From: Sabethes cyaneus | Taxonomy: Eukaryota; Arthropoda; Insecta; Diptera; Culicidae | Direction: 5' to 3' | NCBI RefSeq assembly: GCF_943734655.1 | Contig: NC_071354.1 | Coordinates: 196,166,911 to 196,230,910, forward strand | Length of the DNA: 64,000 bases | Shown: piece by piece, positions 23,137 to 35,452 of the stretch | Layout of the letters: every line of letters begins with the position of its first letter | Numbering within the stretch: position 1 is the first letter of the stretch | Program-made: the position numbers and the translations under genes | Notes under the pieces: generated by a model | Told to the model about the DNA's origin: nothing | What the model saw: only the letters and a program-made list of their open reading frames with translations | Databases searched by the model: none

Positions 23137-24184
23137 ATGAAGTACTGGAAAGGTAAAATTCTAGTGATCGTGATAGTTTGCCTAATCGGGGTGTTTGGAG
23201 ATGATACATCGAGTGAATCTTCGGAGAATATTACGGTAAGTTTCTAGTAATATTTCGAAACTTTTATAAGCTTTAGTAAATTTCCTAAAAATAGATCAGT
23301 GACGTGAAGTTAGCGATTTTATAGAAGATTTTACTTAAAGCGAAAAGGAAAAGTTAAGTGACAACATATGCGCATTCTTTTTTAGTTCATACTTTCCAAA
23401 ATTGCGAAAATTACAGGTTTTTACTTGCCTTTCAAAAGGATAGCCAAAAATGCTATTTTCGATTCAAATTTTATCACTTGACATAAAATAATGAAACAAT
23501 TTAGTCAATTTATTACAATAAATCGTGTGTCTGTGACAAATGTGATTTATTGTTCTGTTTAATGAAAAGTTCAGAAAAATTACAAAATTATTTACGAGCG
23601 TTTTAGTACCTAGTTAGTAGAACTCACGAATCAACAAAAATGCTAGGACAACAAGTTGTAGTAGAATTAAATAGGATTTCGTCCCAACCTTCTTGTTGAT
23701 GAACTTCAGCTCGACTATTTCATCAGTTATTGCCGCTTTTCATTCAACGAAGGTTTAATATGACAAACTTTTCACTTAACAAAATAGACTACGCAGGTAT
23801 TAGCGGTCAGCCGGCCTCCTCTAGGGGGTTTCGGAGGAATCGCGACGATCCGCCGAGAAGACCTTACGAAGGAAGAACACGTCAAACGAATTGACGCTAT
23901 CTTTGCCGCTTCGGGAGGTGATAAACCGAAGTAAGTTGGCGAAGTTGTGTTTAGCCTCATTCAAACTGACACCTTTTCTATCTTCGCTTTACAGTAATCC
24001 GAAAATTGTCAGTGGTACCGAACAGTTGGTCTCCGGAAGCAAGTACGTTTATACCATTTCTTATGCGGCCAATGGTGATTGTCAAATATGCGAAATATCC
24101 GTATGGGAACGGCCATGGTTGGAGCAAACTGAACCCGAGAAGGCGTACATCTACGAGAATAAGTGTAATAATTTGGTAGAATAA
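23137..24184 (+). CDS. secreted cystatin (papain-type cysteine protease inhibitor), 3 exons
   Basis: Exons 23137-23235, 23797-23930 and 23995-24184 join in frame to 140 codons. Both introns (561 and 64 bp) have GTAAGT donors and pyrimidine-AG acceptors. The start sits in GTCAAAATG, close to the insect consensus. Residues 1-21 form a signal peptide (basic start, ILVIVIVCLIGVF core, cleavage likely after VFG). The mature N-terminus is acidic and Ser-rich with one NIT glycosylation site. All three cystatin contact regions are present: glycines at 43-47 (LGGFGG), QLVSG at 88-92 and PW at 118-119. The gap from Gly44 to Gln88 is 44 residues, as in chicken cystatin (Gly9-Gln53). Members of the family block cathepsin L/B-like proteases by wedging these loops into the active-site cleft. 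A secreted form would act in haemolymph, gut or saliva. Oddity: only three cysteines (107, 110, 135) remain after the signal, so the usual two disulfides cannot both form. Confidence 0.85.
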
Positions 24185-24367
24185 GTTACATGACAGATTA
24201 AGGATTGATTTTCCTAGTAACGATACGGTTTACTGTGTAATTGATAGATATACTAGAGTTGACGATTGATACAAACTGGCACAAACACTGCATTTTTAAT
24301 TACCTAGTTTTAGGAAGATGAAGTTTATGTTACGTAATCGAAGTACGCCTATCTTCAAAACATTATA

Positions 24368-24373
24368 AATAAA
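24368..24373 (+). promoter_or_regulatory. polyadenylation signal of the cystatin gene
   Basis: AATAAA 184 bp after the stop codon, followed by a T/G-rich stretch (TATTGTTTATTTGAG). It implies a short 3' UTR. Confidence 0.6.
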
Positions 24374-24518
24374 CTATTGTTTATTTGAGCGTCTTACTAG
24401 AATACCTGAAAAGATAAGAAAGAAAACAAAAATTAATGTTACGTTTATTTGTCTATACGTCGTTTTTATGTTTATCTGTCGATAGTTTCATGGTGTGATG
24501 TAAGTTGAAGATGAGTTT

Positions 24519-25557
24519 CCCAAGCAGCTATTAAAGCTTTACTACGTTCCTCTAGTGGACAAAGTTGTACAGTGTAAAGTTTGCTGCGTTAAAAGTTAAA
24601 TCACCCAGAGAGCTTCATTAACTTGAATAAGTATATATCACCGTGAGCAGAAAAGGTAAATTTTTTCTGTCAGATTATCTTGATCAATTCGATTTACAGC
24701 AATCATAATAAAATATACGAAAGAATATATAATAAATTTTCAGCAGTTTACGGAGTTGTGCAGCATATGCGTATAAAATTTTATCGTGCATATTGGAATA
24801 ATAAGTAGCTAACATTCACGTGCCATCAAAATTTTGCAATTGTTCAAAACCAGTTGTTTAAACAAAATAAATACATTCGATTAGTCTATCTCAATTTCTA
24901 GCAATAATATTCTATGTTGTTGGATTCTGACATGAAAACTGATTAATAATAACTTCCTTCCTGCAACTCGCAGTTTGCTTTGATGAGTTTTTATTTGGTG
25001 ACCAAAAACCACTATATCTATATCTATAACATAAAACTTTATCGCGGTTTGACAAGCAACCTCAATAAGATTAACTTTGATTGGTGCGCCATATTGTATA
25101 GATACGCGTCACTTATAGTAAGTTTATAAGAGATGTGCCGCAGGGATGGCTCGATCACTTTAACTCAATTTAGATTCATTTGACATTTGGGACATTTGTA
25201 GAACGCTTACTGAGCTGCTAATGAGCAAGCAGCATTGTAGCACCGTAAATACAAAAGATACAGCAAAACTTTATTCAGGAAAATTGTAGATAATAACTAG
25301 TTCTAGAAATGTCCCATACACAACTTTGTCCAATTTTGCTCGGCTGAGAGTTTTATCATGGTAATATAAGCAACCACGATAAATTTGATCTTTCATCAGT
25401 TTTATTATAGTTTTACAGCTAGCTATAAGTAGTTTTTGACTTCTATCATCTTGGTATTGCGCTACACAATGATAAAACCAGAGGTAATGATTAATACCAC
25501 AATAAAATCTTTATAAAATTTAAATAAAACCAAGCGGTTTTAGAATTGTTTCTTGGG
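24519..25557 (+). mobile_element. CCCAAG-terminated element, copy 2 (both ends present)
   Basis: Left end CCCAAGCAGCTATTAAAGC; the right end ..AATTGTTTCTTGGG reversed reads CCCAAGAAACAATT, so the termini are short inverted repeats. The body matches 19257-20398 in the same orientation through several 20-60 bp blocks. At 1039 bp without a coding frame it is a non-autonomous DNA element of unassigned superfamily. It starts ~145 bp after the cystatin poly(A) signal. Confidence 0.68.
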
Positions 25558-26096
25558 TTAGCCTTAAGCAGCACCCCAAGTTTGTAAAAATGGTCGACTT
25601 TAGTGAGTATACATATTCATTTATTTGATAGTTGAAAACAACTGAACTGTTGATGCGGTGAAAAGTCATAACATGACATTACGGGATGCTGATAACAAGC
25701 CAGTTTATCCTACACCAATCAATGAACAAAGGCAAGAGGCACTGAGGTAGAATAAAAAAAGACAACACAAACAGGAGAGGCTCCACATCGCTGCCAGGAA
25801 CAGCCAAGAAGTTGGTAAACTGGGAAGAGAAATATAGGACTCAAGCTGCACACGTAGAACGCTGCCGCATAAGTAGGAAGTAATCCGTGAAATTTCAAAC
25901 AAGTACAAAAGAACACTTGGCAGAGGTAGCGAAAGCATCTAGGGATACCAAGAAGGGTCTGACAGACCATTTTGTATACGCTAGCCATCAACAACGCAAA
26001 AGTTTTAAACAACTGCTCAGTGTGGAAAAAATGTGGCGGAAAGTTTGGAAATCTACATGTGATGCTCTTCCACTTTATTAATGAAGACCATTTTTG
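25558..26096. other. no gene called; decayed coding-like stretch
   Basis: 25720-26080 (+) has K/Q/E-rich readable runs such as RLHIAARNSQEVGKLGREI and HFVYASHQQRKSFKQLL in different frames, broken by stops. It may be an old retroelement ORF or a degraded exon. No family recognised. Confidence 0.3.
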
Positions 26097-29000
26097 ATTA
26101 GATTTTGCACTCAGATTCTAGACCTAGTCTGGATCACAGTTTTATCAGATTTGGACAAGATTTTGGACCACATTTTTGATCAAATTTTGAACCTGAGCCA
26201 AATTGTGGGCCCGGTCCCGATTCTGGACCAAACCTTGGAGGACCTGAACCAGATCTTGGCGCCGCAACAGGTTCTAGATCAGATTTTGAACCACATTTTT
26301 TTTCAGATTTGACCAGATTTTCGACATTATTTTGGATCATATTTTCAATCAAATCTTGGACCAGATTCTGACTCTGGATCCAATTGTGGATCTTGTCTTA
26401 ATTCTAAATCACATTTTATATCAGATTTTGGACCAAATGTTGTATCAAATTTGGGTCCATATTCTTGAACTGGACCAGAATATAACTCAGAGTTTAGGCC
26501 ACATTTTTGATCACATCTTATGGATTTTGGATTTTGGATCAGGGTTTCAACCAGATTCTGGGCCTGGACCGTATTTTGGACCTCGATTAGATTACGAACC
26601 ATACTTTTCTAAAAAAATTTGTTCCAGTTTGCCGCGATTTTGGACCTTATTTTTTGGCAGGTTTTGAACCAGATCTTTCTTAAATTTTAAAGTTTAAATT
26701 TAAAATTTAAAATTTGGGTCCAGAATTTGGAACTGGACCAAAGTCTGGGCCACATTTTTGATCAGATCTTAAACCATAAACCAGATTTTGAATCAGGGTT
26801 TCAACCAGATTCTGGACCTGGACCGTATTTTAGACCTAGATTAGTTTACGAACCATACATTTTTAAAAAAAATTGTTCCAGGTTTCGTAACAAATTTACG
26901 GAACAGATTTGAACTAGATTCTGGAACAGATTTTGGATTACATTTCTGATTAGATTTCGGCCATATTTTGGACCAGATTTAGGACCTGGACCGAAGTTGA
27001 ACCTGCATTAGATTTTGCGTCGGATTTTAGACCAGGTTTTGGACATTTTTGATCAGATGTGGGACCAGATTTTGAACCATATTCTGGACCAAGACCAGCT
27101 TTTGAACCTGGACTAGATTCCGGACCGGATTTTTTTTATCAGATTTTGGTCCAGATTAAAACCATATTTTGGACTACATTTTTGATCAGATCTGGAACCT
27201 GTAGCAGATTTTGAGCCACATTTTTAATCAGATTTCAAGCCAGCCAGCAGATTTAGGATCAGATTTTGAATCAGATTCTGGACCTGGACTAGATTCTGGT
27301 TCACAATCTTTTTTATCAAATTCCAATCTGTTCCAAAATTTGGAACAGATTTGAACTAGATTACGGACCATGTATTAGACCACTTTTTTTAGATTTCCGA
27401 CCTGAGCCAGGTTGAGGGCCTTGCCCCGATTCTGGACCACATCTTGGAGGACCTGAACCAGATCTTGGTGCCGCATCAGATTCTAGATCAGATTTTGGAT
27501 CATTTTTATCAGATTTGACCAGTTTTTCGATAATATTTTGGTCCACATTTTTGATAAATTTTGGACCAGATTCTGGTCTTGGACCCAATTATGAACCTTT
27601 CTACAATTCTGGACCATATTTTATATCAGATTTTGGACCAGATGTTGAATCAAACTTGAATCCGCGGGGTTAATCCCGGTGTAGTGGTTAGCATTCACGC
27701 CTCTCACGCCGAGGACCCGGATTCGAATCCCAACCCCGCAGAAGTCAGGAATGACCCAAGCTGTTAAAGTGACTATAATCTAAAAAAAACTTGAATCCAG
27801 TTTCTGGAGTTGGACCAGAAAATAAAACATATTTTTGATCAGATTTTAAACCACTAACCATCTTTTGGATCAAGGTTTGAACCAGATTCTGAATCTGAAC
27901 CGTATTTTGGACCTTGGATTACGAGCCATATTTTTAAGAAATTTTGTTCCAGATTTTGTAACAAATTTAAACTGGATTCTGGGCCAGATTTTGGATTACA
28001 TTTTTGATTGAATTTCGGCCATATTTTGGAGCAGATTCTGGGCCGGATTTTGGGTCAACTGTTGTGTATTTTGGACCACATTTTTGATCAGATGTGGGAC
28101 CAGATTTTGAACGACATTCTGAACCATAACCAGATTTTGAGCCCGGACTAGATTCCGGACCACATTTTTTTATCAGATTTTGGTCCAGATTAAAAACCAT
28201 ATTTTTGACTACATTTTTGATCAGATCTTGAACCTAGGGAAGATTTTGTGTCACATTTTCAACCAGATTTTAAACCAGCAAGTAGATTTTGGATCAGATT
28301 TTAAACCAGATTGCGGAGTTGGACCATATTTTGGACTTGGATTATATCGTGGACCACATTTTTTATCAAATTTTGTTCCTGATTTTGGAACGCTGTTGGA
28401 CTAGCTTCTGAACCATTTTTAGGACCACATTTTTATCAGATTTTACCAGTTTTTCGATAATATTTTGGATAACAGTTTAAATAAATTTTGGGCCAGATTC
28501 TGGTCCTGGGCCAAATTATGAACCTTTCCCCAATTCTGAACCACATTTTGTATCAGATTTTGGACCAGATGCTGAATCAAATTTGGGTCCAGTTTCTGAA
28601 ATTGGACCAGAATATAAACCAGAAATTTGATCAGATTTTAAACCACTAACCAACTTTTGGATCAGGGCTTGAACCGTATTTTGAACCTTGGATTACGAAC
28701 CATATTTTAAGAAATTTTGTTCCAGATTTTGTAACAAATTTGAACTAGATTCTGGACCAGATTTTGGATTACATTTTTGATTAAATATCGGCCGTATTTT
28801 GGTCAGACCAGATTCTGTACCTGAACCAGATGTTGAACCTGCATCAGATTCTGGGTCGGATTTTGGACCAACTTTTGTGTATTTTGGACCACATTTTTGA
28901 TCAGATGTGGGACCAGATTATGAACGACATTCTGGACCATAATCAGATTTTGAGCCTGGACTAGATTCCGGACCCGGTCCAGATTAAAAACCATATTTTG

Positions 29001-30094
29001 GACTACATTTTTGATCAGATCTTGAACCTGGGGCAGATTATGTGTCACATTTTTAACCAGATTTTAAACCAGTAAGTAGATTTTGGATCAGATTTTAAAC
29101 CAGGTTGTGGACTTGGACCATATTTTGAACTTGCATTATATCGTGGACCACATTTTTTTTTATCAAATTTTGTTCCTGATTTTGGAATGCAGTTGAACTA
29201 GCTTTTGGACCATTTTTAGGACCACAATTTTATCAGATTTGACCAGTTTTTCGATAATATTTTGGATCACATTTTTGATAAATTTTGGACCAGATTCTGG
29301 TCCTGGACCAAATTATGAACCTTTCCCCAATTCTAGACTATATTTTATATCAGATTTTGGACCTGATGTTGATTCAAATTTGTGTCCAGTTTCTGGAGTT
29401 GGACCAGAATATAAACCAGTAGTTTGATCAGATTTTAAACCACTAACCAACTTTTGGATTAGGGTTTGAACCAGATTCTGAATCTGAACCGTATTTTGGA
29501 CCTTGGATTAGGAACCATATTTTTAAGAAATTTTGTTCCAGATTTTGTAAAAAATTTGAACTAGATTCTGGACCAGATTTTGGATTACATGTTTGTTTAA
29601 ATTACGGCTATATTTTAGACCAGATTCTGGACCTGGATCAAATGTTGAACCTCCATCAAATTCTGGGCCGGATTTTGGACAAACTTTTGTGTATTTTGGA
29701 CCACATTTTTGATCATATATGGGACCAGATTTTGAGCGACATTCTGGACCATAACCAGATTTTGAGCCTGGACTAGACTCCGGACCACTTTTTTTATCAG
29801 ATTTTGGCCCAGATTAAAAACCATATTTTGAACTACATTTTTTATCAGATCTTGAACCTGGAGCAGATTTTGTGTCACATTTTTAACCAGATTTCAAACC
29901 AGCAAGTAGATTTTGGATCAGATTTTGAACCAGATTCTGGACTTGGACCATATTTTAGACTTGGATTATATCGTGGGCCACATTTTTTATCAAATTTTGT
30001 TCCAGGTTTTAGAACGCAGTTGAACTAGCTTGTGGACCATTTTTAGAACCACATTTTTATCAGATTTTGAACCTAGATTCTAGACCTGGTTCCA
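26097..30094 (+). repeat. 4-kb diverged 12-bp minisatellite with ~0.8-kb higher-order period
   Basis: The whole block can be cut into 12-mers around a GACCAGATTTTG consensus (variants GATCAGATTTTG, GACCACATTTTT, AACCAGATTCTG, GACCTGGACCAG). Because 12 is a multiple of 3, frames stay open by chance and translate as DQIL-type repeats on + and KSGP or QNLV-type repeats on -. These are not genes. A recognisable variant string (ATTATATCGTGG..CACATTTTT..ATCAAATTTTGTTCC) occurs at 28341, 29135 and 29965, 794 and 830 bp apart. A 0.8-kb segment has therefore been amplified as a block. A SINE interrupts the array at 27664. Confidence 0.9.
27664..27786 (+). mobile_element. short tRNA-derived SINE (family C) with 12-bp TSD
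   Basis: Flanked by perfect direct repeats AAACTTGAATCC at 27652-27663 and 27787-27798, both inside the minisatellite. The head begins GCGGGGT and later has its 7-bp complement ACCCCGC. In between lie a GTGTAGTGGTTAGCATTC A-box region, a CTCTCAC anticodon-loop-like string as in tRNA-Glu(CUC), and a GGATTCGAATCC B box. The anticodon and T stems are mispaired, and a ~50-bp non-tRNA tail ending in A's follows, so it is a SINE and not a tRNA gene. Confidence 0.85.
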
Positions 30095-30158
30095 GAGTCG
30101 TAGCGTGACATTGTGGCGGCCCTGGAAAAACCCCCATTGGGCTTCTCCTCATTTTTTA

Positions 30159-30985
30159 ATTGAGTAATTCTCGCTGAAACGGGGCCACTACTGACACGAG
30201 GTCTTCAAATATTGGAACTTTTGCACTTAATTGGTTGAAAATGGTTAAAAAATAAGAATTACACTTTTGGTACCTCGAAATAGTGGACCCCTCGAGCACC
30301 AAGGGGTCTAACAGGTTAAAAAAAAGTTGAATTTTGAGCAAACCTTGAGATCTTTATCATGTGACATTTCATAAATTTGCCATGAAACAACTAACAAATA
30401 GCCCGGTTCTGTAAAGAAGAACAGGGCTTTCAGATGGAGTAAATTTTTTTTGCGGCCATCTTGGATTTGGTCGCCATATTGATTTTGATCAAATAATCGC
30501 CATTTCCAACATGAGTCCCCCAACCGATTTTCGTTTTAAGACCACCATTGGAAAGCTGAGAAAAAATGCTACAAGAAACTTTCATAAAATTAGGTGTGCA
30601 GTGGCACTAACTGAATAAAACAACCAGTTATTTGTAGCAAGGTTCACAATTTTCATATAATTATTGTGATATTTCCAAATTTGCTATGAAACAAACTACA
30701 AACGACACGGTTTTGTAAAGAGGAGAGATAGGTTTTATGAACGATGTGAAAATAAATCGACGGCCATCTTGGATTTGGCCGCCATGTTGGATTTTATCAA
30801 AAAATCGCCGTTTTCGCCATGACCCCCTCAACCGATTTTAATTTCAAGACCACCATCGGAAAGCTGAGAAAAAATGCTATAAGGAACCTTCATAAAATTA
30901 CATGTAATTTTATGCACATTTAATGCAACTAAATAAACGAAACAATTTATTATCTGTAGCAAGATTTATAACACTCATATAATGG
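30159..30985 (+). repeat. interspersed repeat D, copy 2, with a second tandem unit (~310 bp)
   Basis: 30159-30530 matches 18459-18801. Units related by a ~310-bp shift follow: GACCACCATTGGAAAGCTGAG at ~30540 and GACCACCATCGGAAAGCTGAG at ~30850. Both also contain GCGGCCATCTTGGATTTGG or CGGCCATCTTGGATTTGGCC. It looks like a short satellite-type tandem at one locus and a single unit at the other. Confidence 0.7.
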
Positions 30986-33900
30986 AATATCTTCAATCAA
31001 AGAATAATCAAAGTATATGAAATCGTTTATTGTAGCAGCATATCCTGTAGTAAAACTGACGTTTAATCACCCATTCATTACTGCAACGATAGGCAACTTT
31101 GTAAATCGACACAAAAAACGGACACGCTAACTAAAATCTTTAATTTAAGCGGATGATCCACACCCAAAGCCGCAAAACATCAGTACTGTCGCCTCGAAAT
31201 CCATAATTCTCGTCTAATCCAACTGCCAACCGACAGACTCACAGCACTAATCCTATTGTACGACCAGGCTTAGCTCGTCTCGGGCAGCATCTGTTCCTAT
31301 AGGGCACAATCCCGCAACCCAGCAACAACGCTCGGACCAAACAAAGGCAGACAAATCTGCGGTCAAAATGTCCCCCCTCCCAAAAAAGACTCCCATTACT
31401 GTGGATCAAAACCATTTCTGTCACTCTACACTGTCTGTCTGTCTGTCTATCTGCCCGACTGATCCGGTCAACCGGTGATGAATAGAAAACCAGATAGTGT
31501 CCCGTTTCTTCGTGTATTATCTACCTTCTTCCGATGATGATGCGGAGGCGGCATCGGGCACGATAATGTCGGGCCCTGGCCCTGGTCACCTTCGATTGTC
31601 CCCTTTGCGCGACACTATTCAAAATAACGCATCACAACAACGATGATGCAGTGGACTGGACGACGGCCGGCGGACGAGAACTAAAGAAACCAACCGACGA
31701 CCGGAGGAAACCAAGAAGGAGGAAAAGGCGAGCCTTTGTTGTTCTGCTCCATTTTGTCAGACTCTGACCACCAACGTTGGCTGGCGGCTGGTGCCTGGTT
31801 TCGGGATACGGTGTGTGCCGTGTGTTCTGTAGAGCCCGTGCCCTACACGCGCTCTCTAGAAGTGTGGAGGAAAGGGTTAGCAGACGGGAGGTGCGGTGGT
31901 TGTCTGTTGTGGACAGACTTTCCTGGATGCGGCCAACTGGTCGGTCGGTCGGCCGGTTGGTGCCGTAGTCCGAAAGGCGAATTGATAGTCTTTTGTACGC
32001 CCACTTAAGCCGCACGCGAACGCCAAGTGGTCGTGCTTTTGTCGTTGTTCTGACTGGAGGTTTAGTTCTCCAAATGGGATGCAGCAGCAAGCGATGTGTG
32101 AATGGATGAGGCTCGAACTTGGTAGAAATGGCAAGTACAATTGCATTCTAAGAACTAAGTAAATGATATACTCATTTTCAAGTTAACTGAAGGCTTCTTA
32201 AAGGAAACACAAACAAATATGTCTAAATATCCTTTCATATTCTTAACAACTTTCCAGTTTAAGATCTATGTTCCTTTCGCTTTGAATTTGATTAAAGGTT
32301 ATTACACTCAAATGGTATGTCACTGCCATTTTCCACATAAGCACAGATAAGTTCATAAATTTTTATTTACTGCCTGATGTCTGGTAGTTACCGTTCATTC
32401 ATAATCAGTCAGACAAACTGTCGTGCTATCACTCGACGTCTCATGAAAGATGAATAAGCTTCACCCGAACAGTGGAATATCCTATAACGGTACCGAAATC
32501 ACACATTCTACACATTACAATATATTTTAGGCAACGTTTGACTCTGCGTACACGCTAAATATCTATCTTCTTTGTCACGTTTTCAATACCTTCTTTTAAT
32601 CGAGTACGTTGTGTTACTCCAAAATCGAGCGCGGCTGTCAACGTGCTACGCGGCGTGTACGTGACGTGAAATGGAAATATCCCAAACGAGACTGAGCATA
32701 ATGAAGAGGGCCAATCAGCAAGCTAGCTGCTTGTAGCAGTAGAGAACGGAAATCTCCGTTCAAATCTTGATAACGGGGCTAACCCACCACGTGAGATAAA
32801 TAACACAACAAAGAGACATGTTTTATTTCAGAAAATGGGCAACAAATAGAGAACATCACTGTGCCAAGCAAGTGTTTTTGATAGCCCGTCAAGGAAAAGA
32901 AAAACTCCAAATAGACAGCAGCAGCATTCTCGGTCATGAACATTCCGCGCTTTGTGCTTATTGCGGAAACTCTGACCGTAACTGAAACGAGAAACATCTT
33001 GCAATCGAGGAATGCTCTAGGAAAACCTAAACAATAATCTAAAAATAACAATTTTCTCCCGCAAAAGATGCACTTTCCGATTTGCTGCGGCGGCCATGCA
33101 GAGCAGCATGAAAATCTCCCGCATTTTTGTTTTTGCCCGCGGAACGTGTTCAGTGTATGGAATGTGCCTTCGAACAGTGTCACCATTCCGGCATGTTCCC
33201 ATATTTCCGATCGTGATAGGTACATTAAAATGACTCGAACACCACTCAACTCTACGAGGAGGACGAGGAGCTGTAGTCATAAATCTCGTCCGATTTTGAA
33301 AGATTCAACATGTAGTGTGACTCAATCATCGTGGAGCGATACTGACTGTATCGGTTTCATTTTTCATCGCAACAGATTAGACTTTTCTGGTTTGTGCTAC
33401 TTTTTGGGGTCAGAACTGTCATACTTTTCTTTGAGCTCCGGTATAATGAACACCATGGCGATGAAAATTTACAGCTGTTTCACTGACAGAAAACGGATTG
33501 TGTTGCTTGATTTTCAACATTGCCCCAATAAGCGTGTAATTTGACAGGTTTGAACTTCTGACGAAAAAACTTTTTCATTAACAAACACTTGGCTAGTTTG
33601 GCTACCGACAAAACCTTATGACTTTTGCTCGAAATCGGTGTTTCAATCAAGAACCCAGGAAAACTACAACTAAAACGTGATACTCTGTTTCGCTGAAACA
33701 ATCGCACGACGAGAAGAGATGTCGGCCACTTCAGTAAATTTTCATCCGAACATCATCATGAGAGGTGCTGGCTGGTGGCTGGAGGCATTACTTGCATCTT
33801 CAGCCCCGGAGTTCTCGTTTTCCAATAGTCAATAAAACCAGCGTGCGGTCCGTCTCTGCGTCCGTATCCATCGCATCCCGAATCCCCTCCCCTAAGGCCG

Positions 33901-34838
33901 GTTCTTGCTAACCTTTCTCCCGGAATTTTATGGGGTTGCCATTGTTACGATCCGGCGCTCAATGTGAACCTTCTTCTGAGGAAGGAACGACATCTTCTGA
34001 ATCTGCATATATAATATACATTCTATTATCATTCTGTGCTGCTTGTTCACGATTGAAAACCACGGGAAAGCATTTTATAGGACGTACTATCATTGAGAAA
34101 CACTTCATACCACGGGAGGCTAATTCGGTATTATAGCAGCCAGTCTATAGGAAGATTGCAAGCTAGCAAGCAAGCTTGGCTGTTGCGAAGGAGTAAAACA
34201 TTTCACAGGTAAGCTTCATTGATGCTGACATATTGTGAGGGCAGCGAAAACTATTTCTTCATCTAGCTTTCGTAGCTTGAAATATATTTATTCCAATCGC
34301 GGCACAGCTGTAGTTCACACTATACATATATGTTCTGACGGAAATAGACTGTTCTTACTGTTGAAGCCACCCTAACTCAGAAAGCGGCACCCTAAGCGTC
34401 CAATAAAAAACATTGGTCTAAAATTTTTCAACTAGGAACAAACACACCAAATTTGAACGAAATCGGAGTACTTTCACATTTGTTCCTTTTCCTGTCAAAA
34501 CATTCTCAGATTTCTGTAAAAGTTGTAGGGTAAAACAAGGTAAAACATTCCTTTACATGACATTTTAGTGAAAACCTTGATTGTCGTTCGATCTTCTAAC
34601 TTTTTCAACCTGCCCAACAGGTATGCCTATTTGAAAACCTCTGGTAAAAGTATCGAATTGGTGTTTTACATGTAGTACAGAAACCTTAAGTAAAATGGGG
34701 CAAAACACACTTGTAGATTATGTTGCATTGAAACCAAATGGTCCATATACCTTTTTCCTAACCTTTTTCTTCTTTTCTAACCATAGAATCTCAAATTAGA
34801 GAAAGTTTGTGTATGATTCTTTCAAAACTGTTAGAAAA
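30986..34838. other. no gene called; unique, partly GC-rich
   Basis: About 3.9 kb without interspersed repeats. Frames of ~150 codons are open on both strands (31632-32090 -, 32779-33249 -, 33068-33544 +) but overlap antisense, lack motifs and have no splice partners. No coding call. The GC-rich part at 31.2-32.1 kb could be regulatory or untranslated sequence. Confidence 0.35.
31431..31448 (+). repeat. short (CTGT)n microsatellite
   Basis: Four to five CTGT units. Confidence 0.85.
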
Positions 34839-34957
34839 TATTTATTTATTTATTTCGTCAACCGATGTAGACTAGTAAAATATATACAATTTTCTCATAT
34901 AAAAGTCTTATAATTAAATGAAGATTAAAAAGTGTACTTATTCTTTTGTATCGTTCG

Positions 34958-35452
34958 CTACGCGTTACGATTACGTGTTGACTGAAAGTGATGTTTAAGT
35001 CTATGCCGAGACATTGTAAAGTCAATGGTTTCGCAGTATTGATTGTACGAGGCCATCATACGATTTAATGGACCGAATTTTGCATAATTTGTGCGATAAT
35101 GGCTTATGGCAAATAAATTTCGATTACGAAGTTGCCGAGTAGGTGTATAAAAGTTCAGTTTTGATAAAAGTGTTGCTGAGTCAATATGCTGCGAAACGAT
35201 ATCGTTTACCATTGCATATTTACGACGCTCTTTTAATGATTGTATATTTATAAGCATGCAGCGTGCTTCGTATGATGGAAGAGGATATGTTGTACAACCT
35301 AATTTACGAAGGGCATATAAGAGAAATTGTTTTTGTACTGATTCTATTCTCTCTTCATGCGTGATGGAAAACGGTGACCATACAATGCTGCAGTATTCCA
35401 GTATTGACCTTACATAGGCAATGTATAATGTTTTGATTGTGTATGGATCCAA
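34958..35452 (-). pseudogene. C-terminal domain of the Jockey-like ORF2
   Basis: 164 codons separated from the RT frame by two frameshifts. It contains LYIAYVRSILEYCSIVWSP, the conserved 'YxxxxRSxLEYCSxVWxP' block found downstream of the RT in Jockey/CR1-type elements, then the ESVQKQFL and RRKYAMVNDI blocks. It ends close to the AAAT-repeat tail. Confidence 0.82.

Noticed and set aside
27664..27740. Functional tRNA-Glu(CUC) gene
   Set aside because: The acceptor stem pairs and a CTCTCAC loop is present, but the anticodon and T stems do not pair. The unit has a SINE tail and 12-bp TSDs.
26097..29880. Many 60-110 codon frames with DQIL, KSGP or QNLV repeats
   Set aside because: They follow directly from the 12-bp unit (multiple of 3). 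They occur on both strands and break whenever an indel occurs, and no start or splice context supports them.
26097..30094. CRISPR array
   Set aside because: No conserved repeat alternating with unique spacers; units are contiguous and diverged, and the genome is eukaryotic. The same applies to 42545-43405 and 60386-60824.
31632..32146. 152-codon minus-strand frame and overlapping frames
   Set aside because: Arg/Thr/Pro-rich translation of GC-rich non-coding DNA; several frames are open at once on both strands.
32779..33544. Antisense pair of ~157-codon frames
   Set aside because: Neither shows a domain, signal peptide or exon structure. Length alone in a GC-moderate region is not sufficient.
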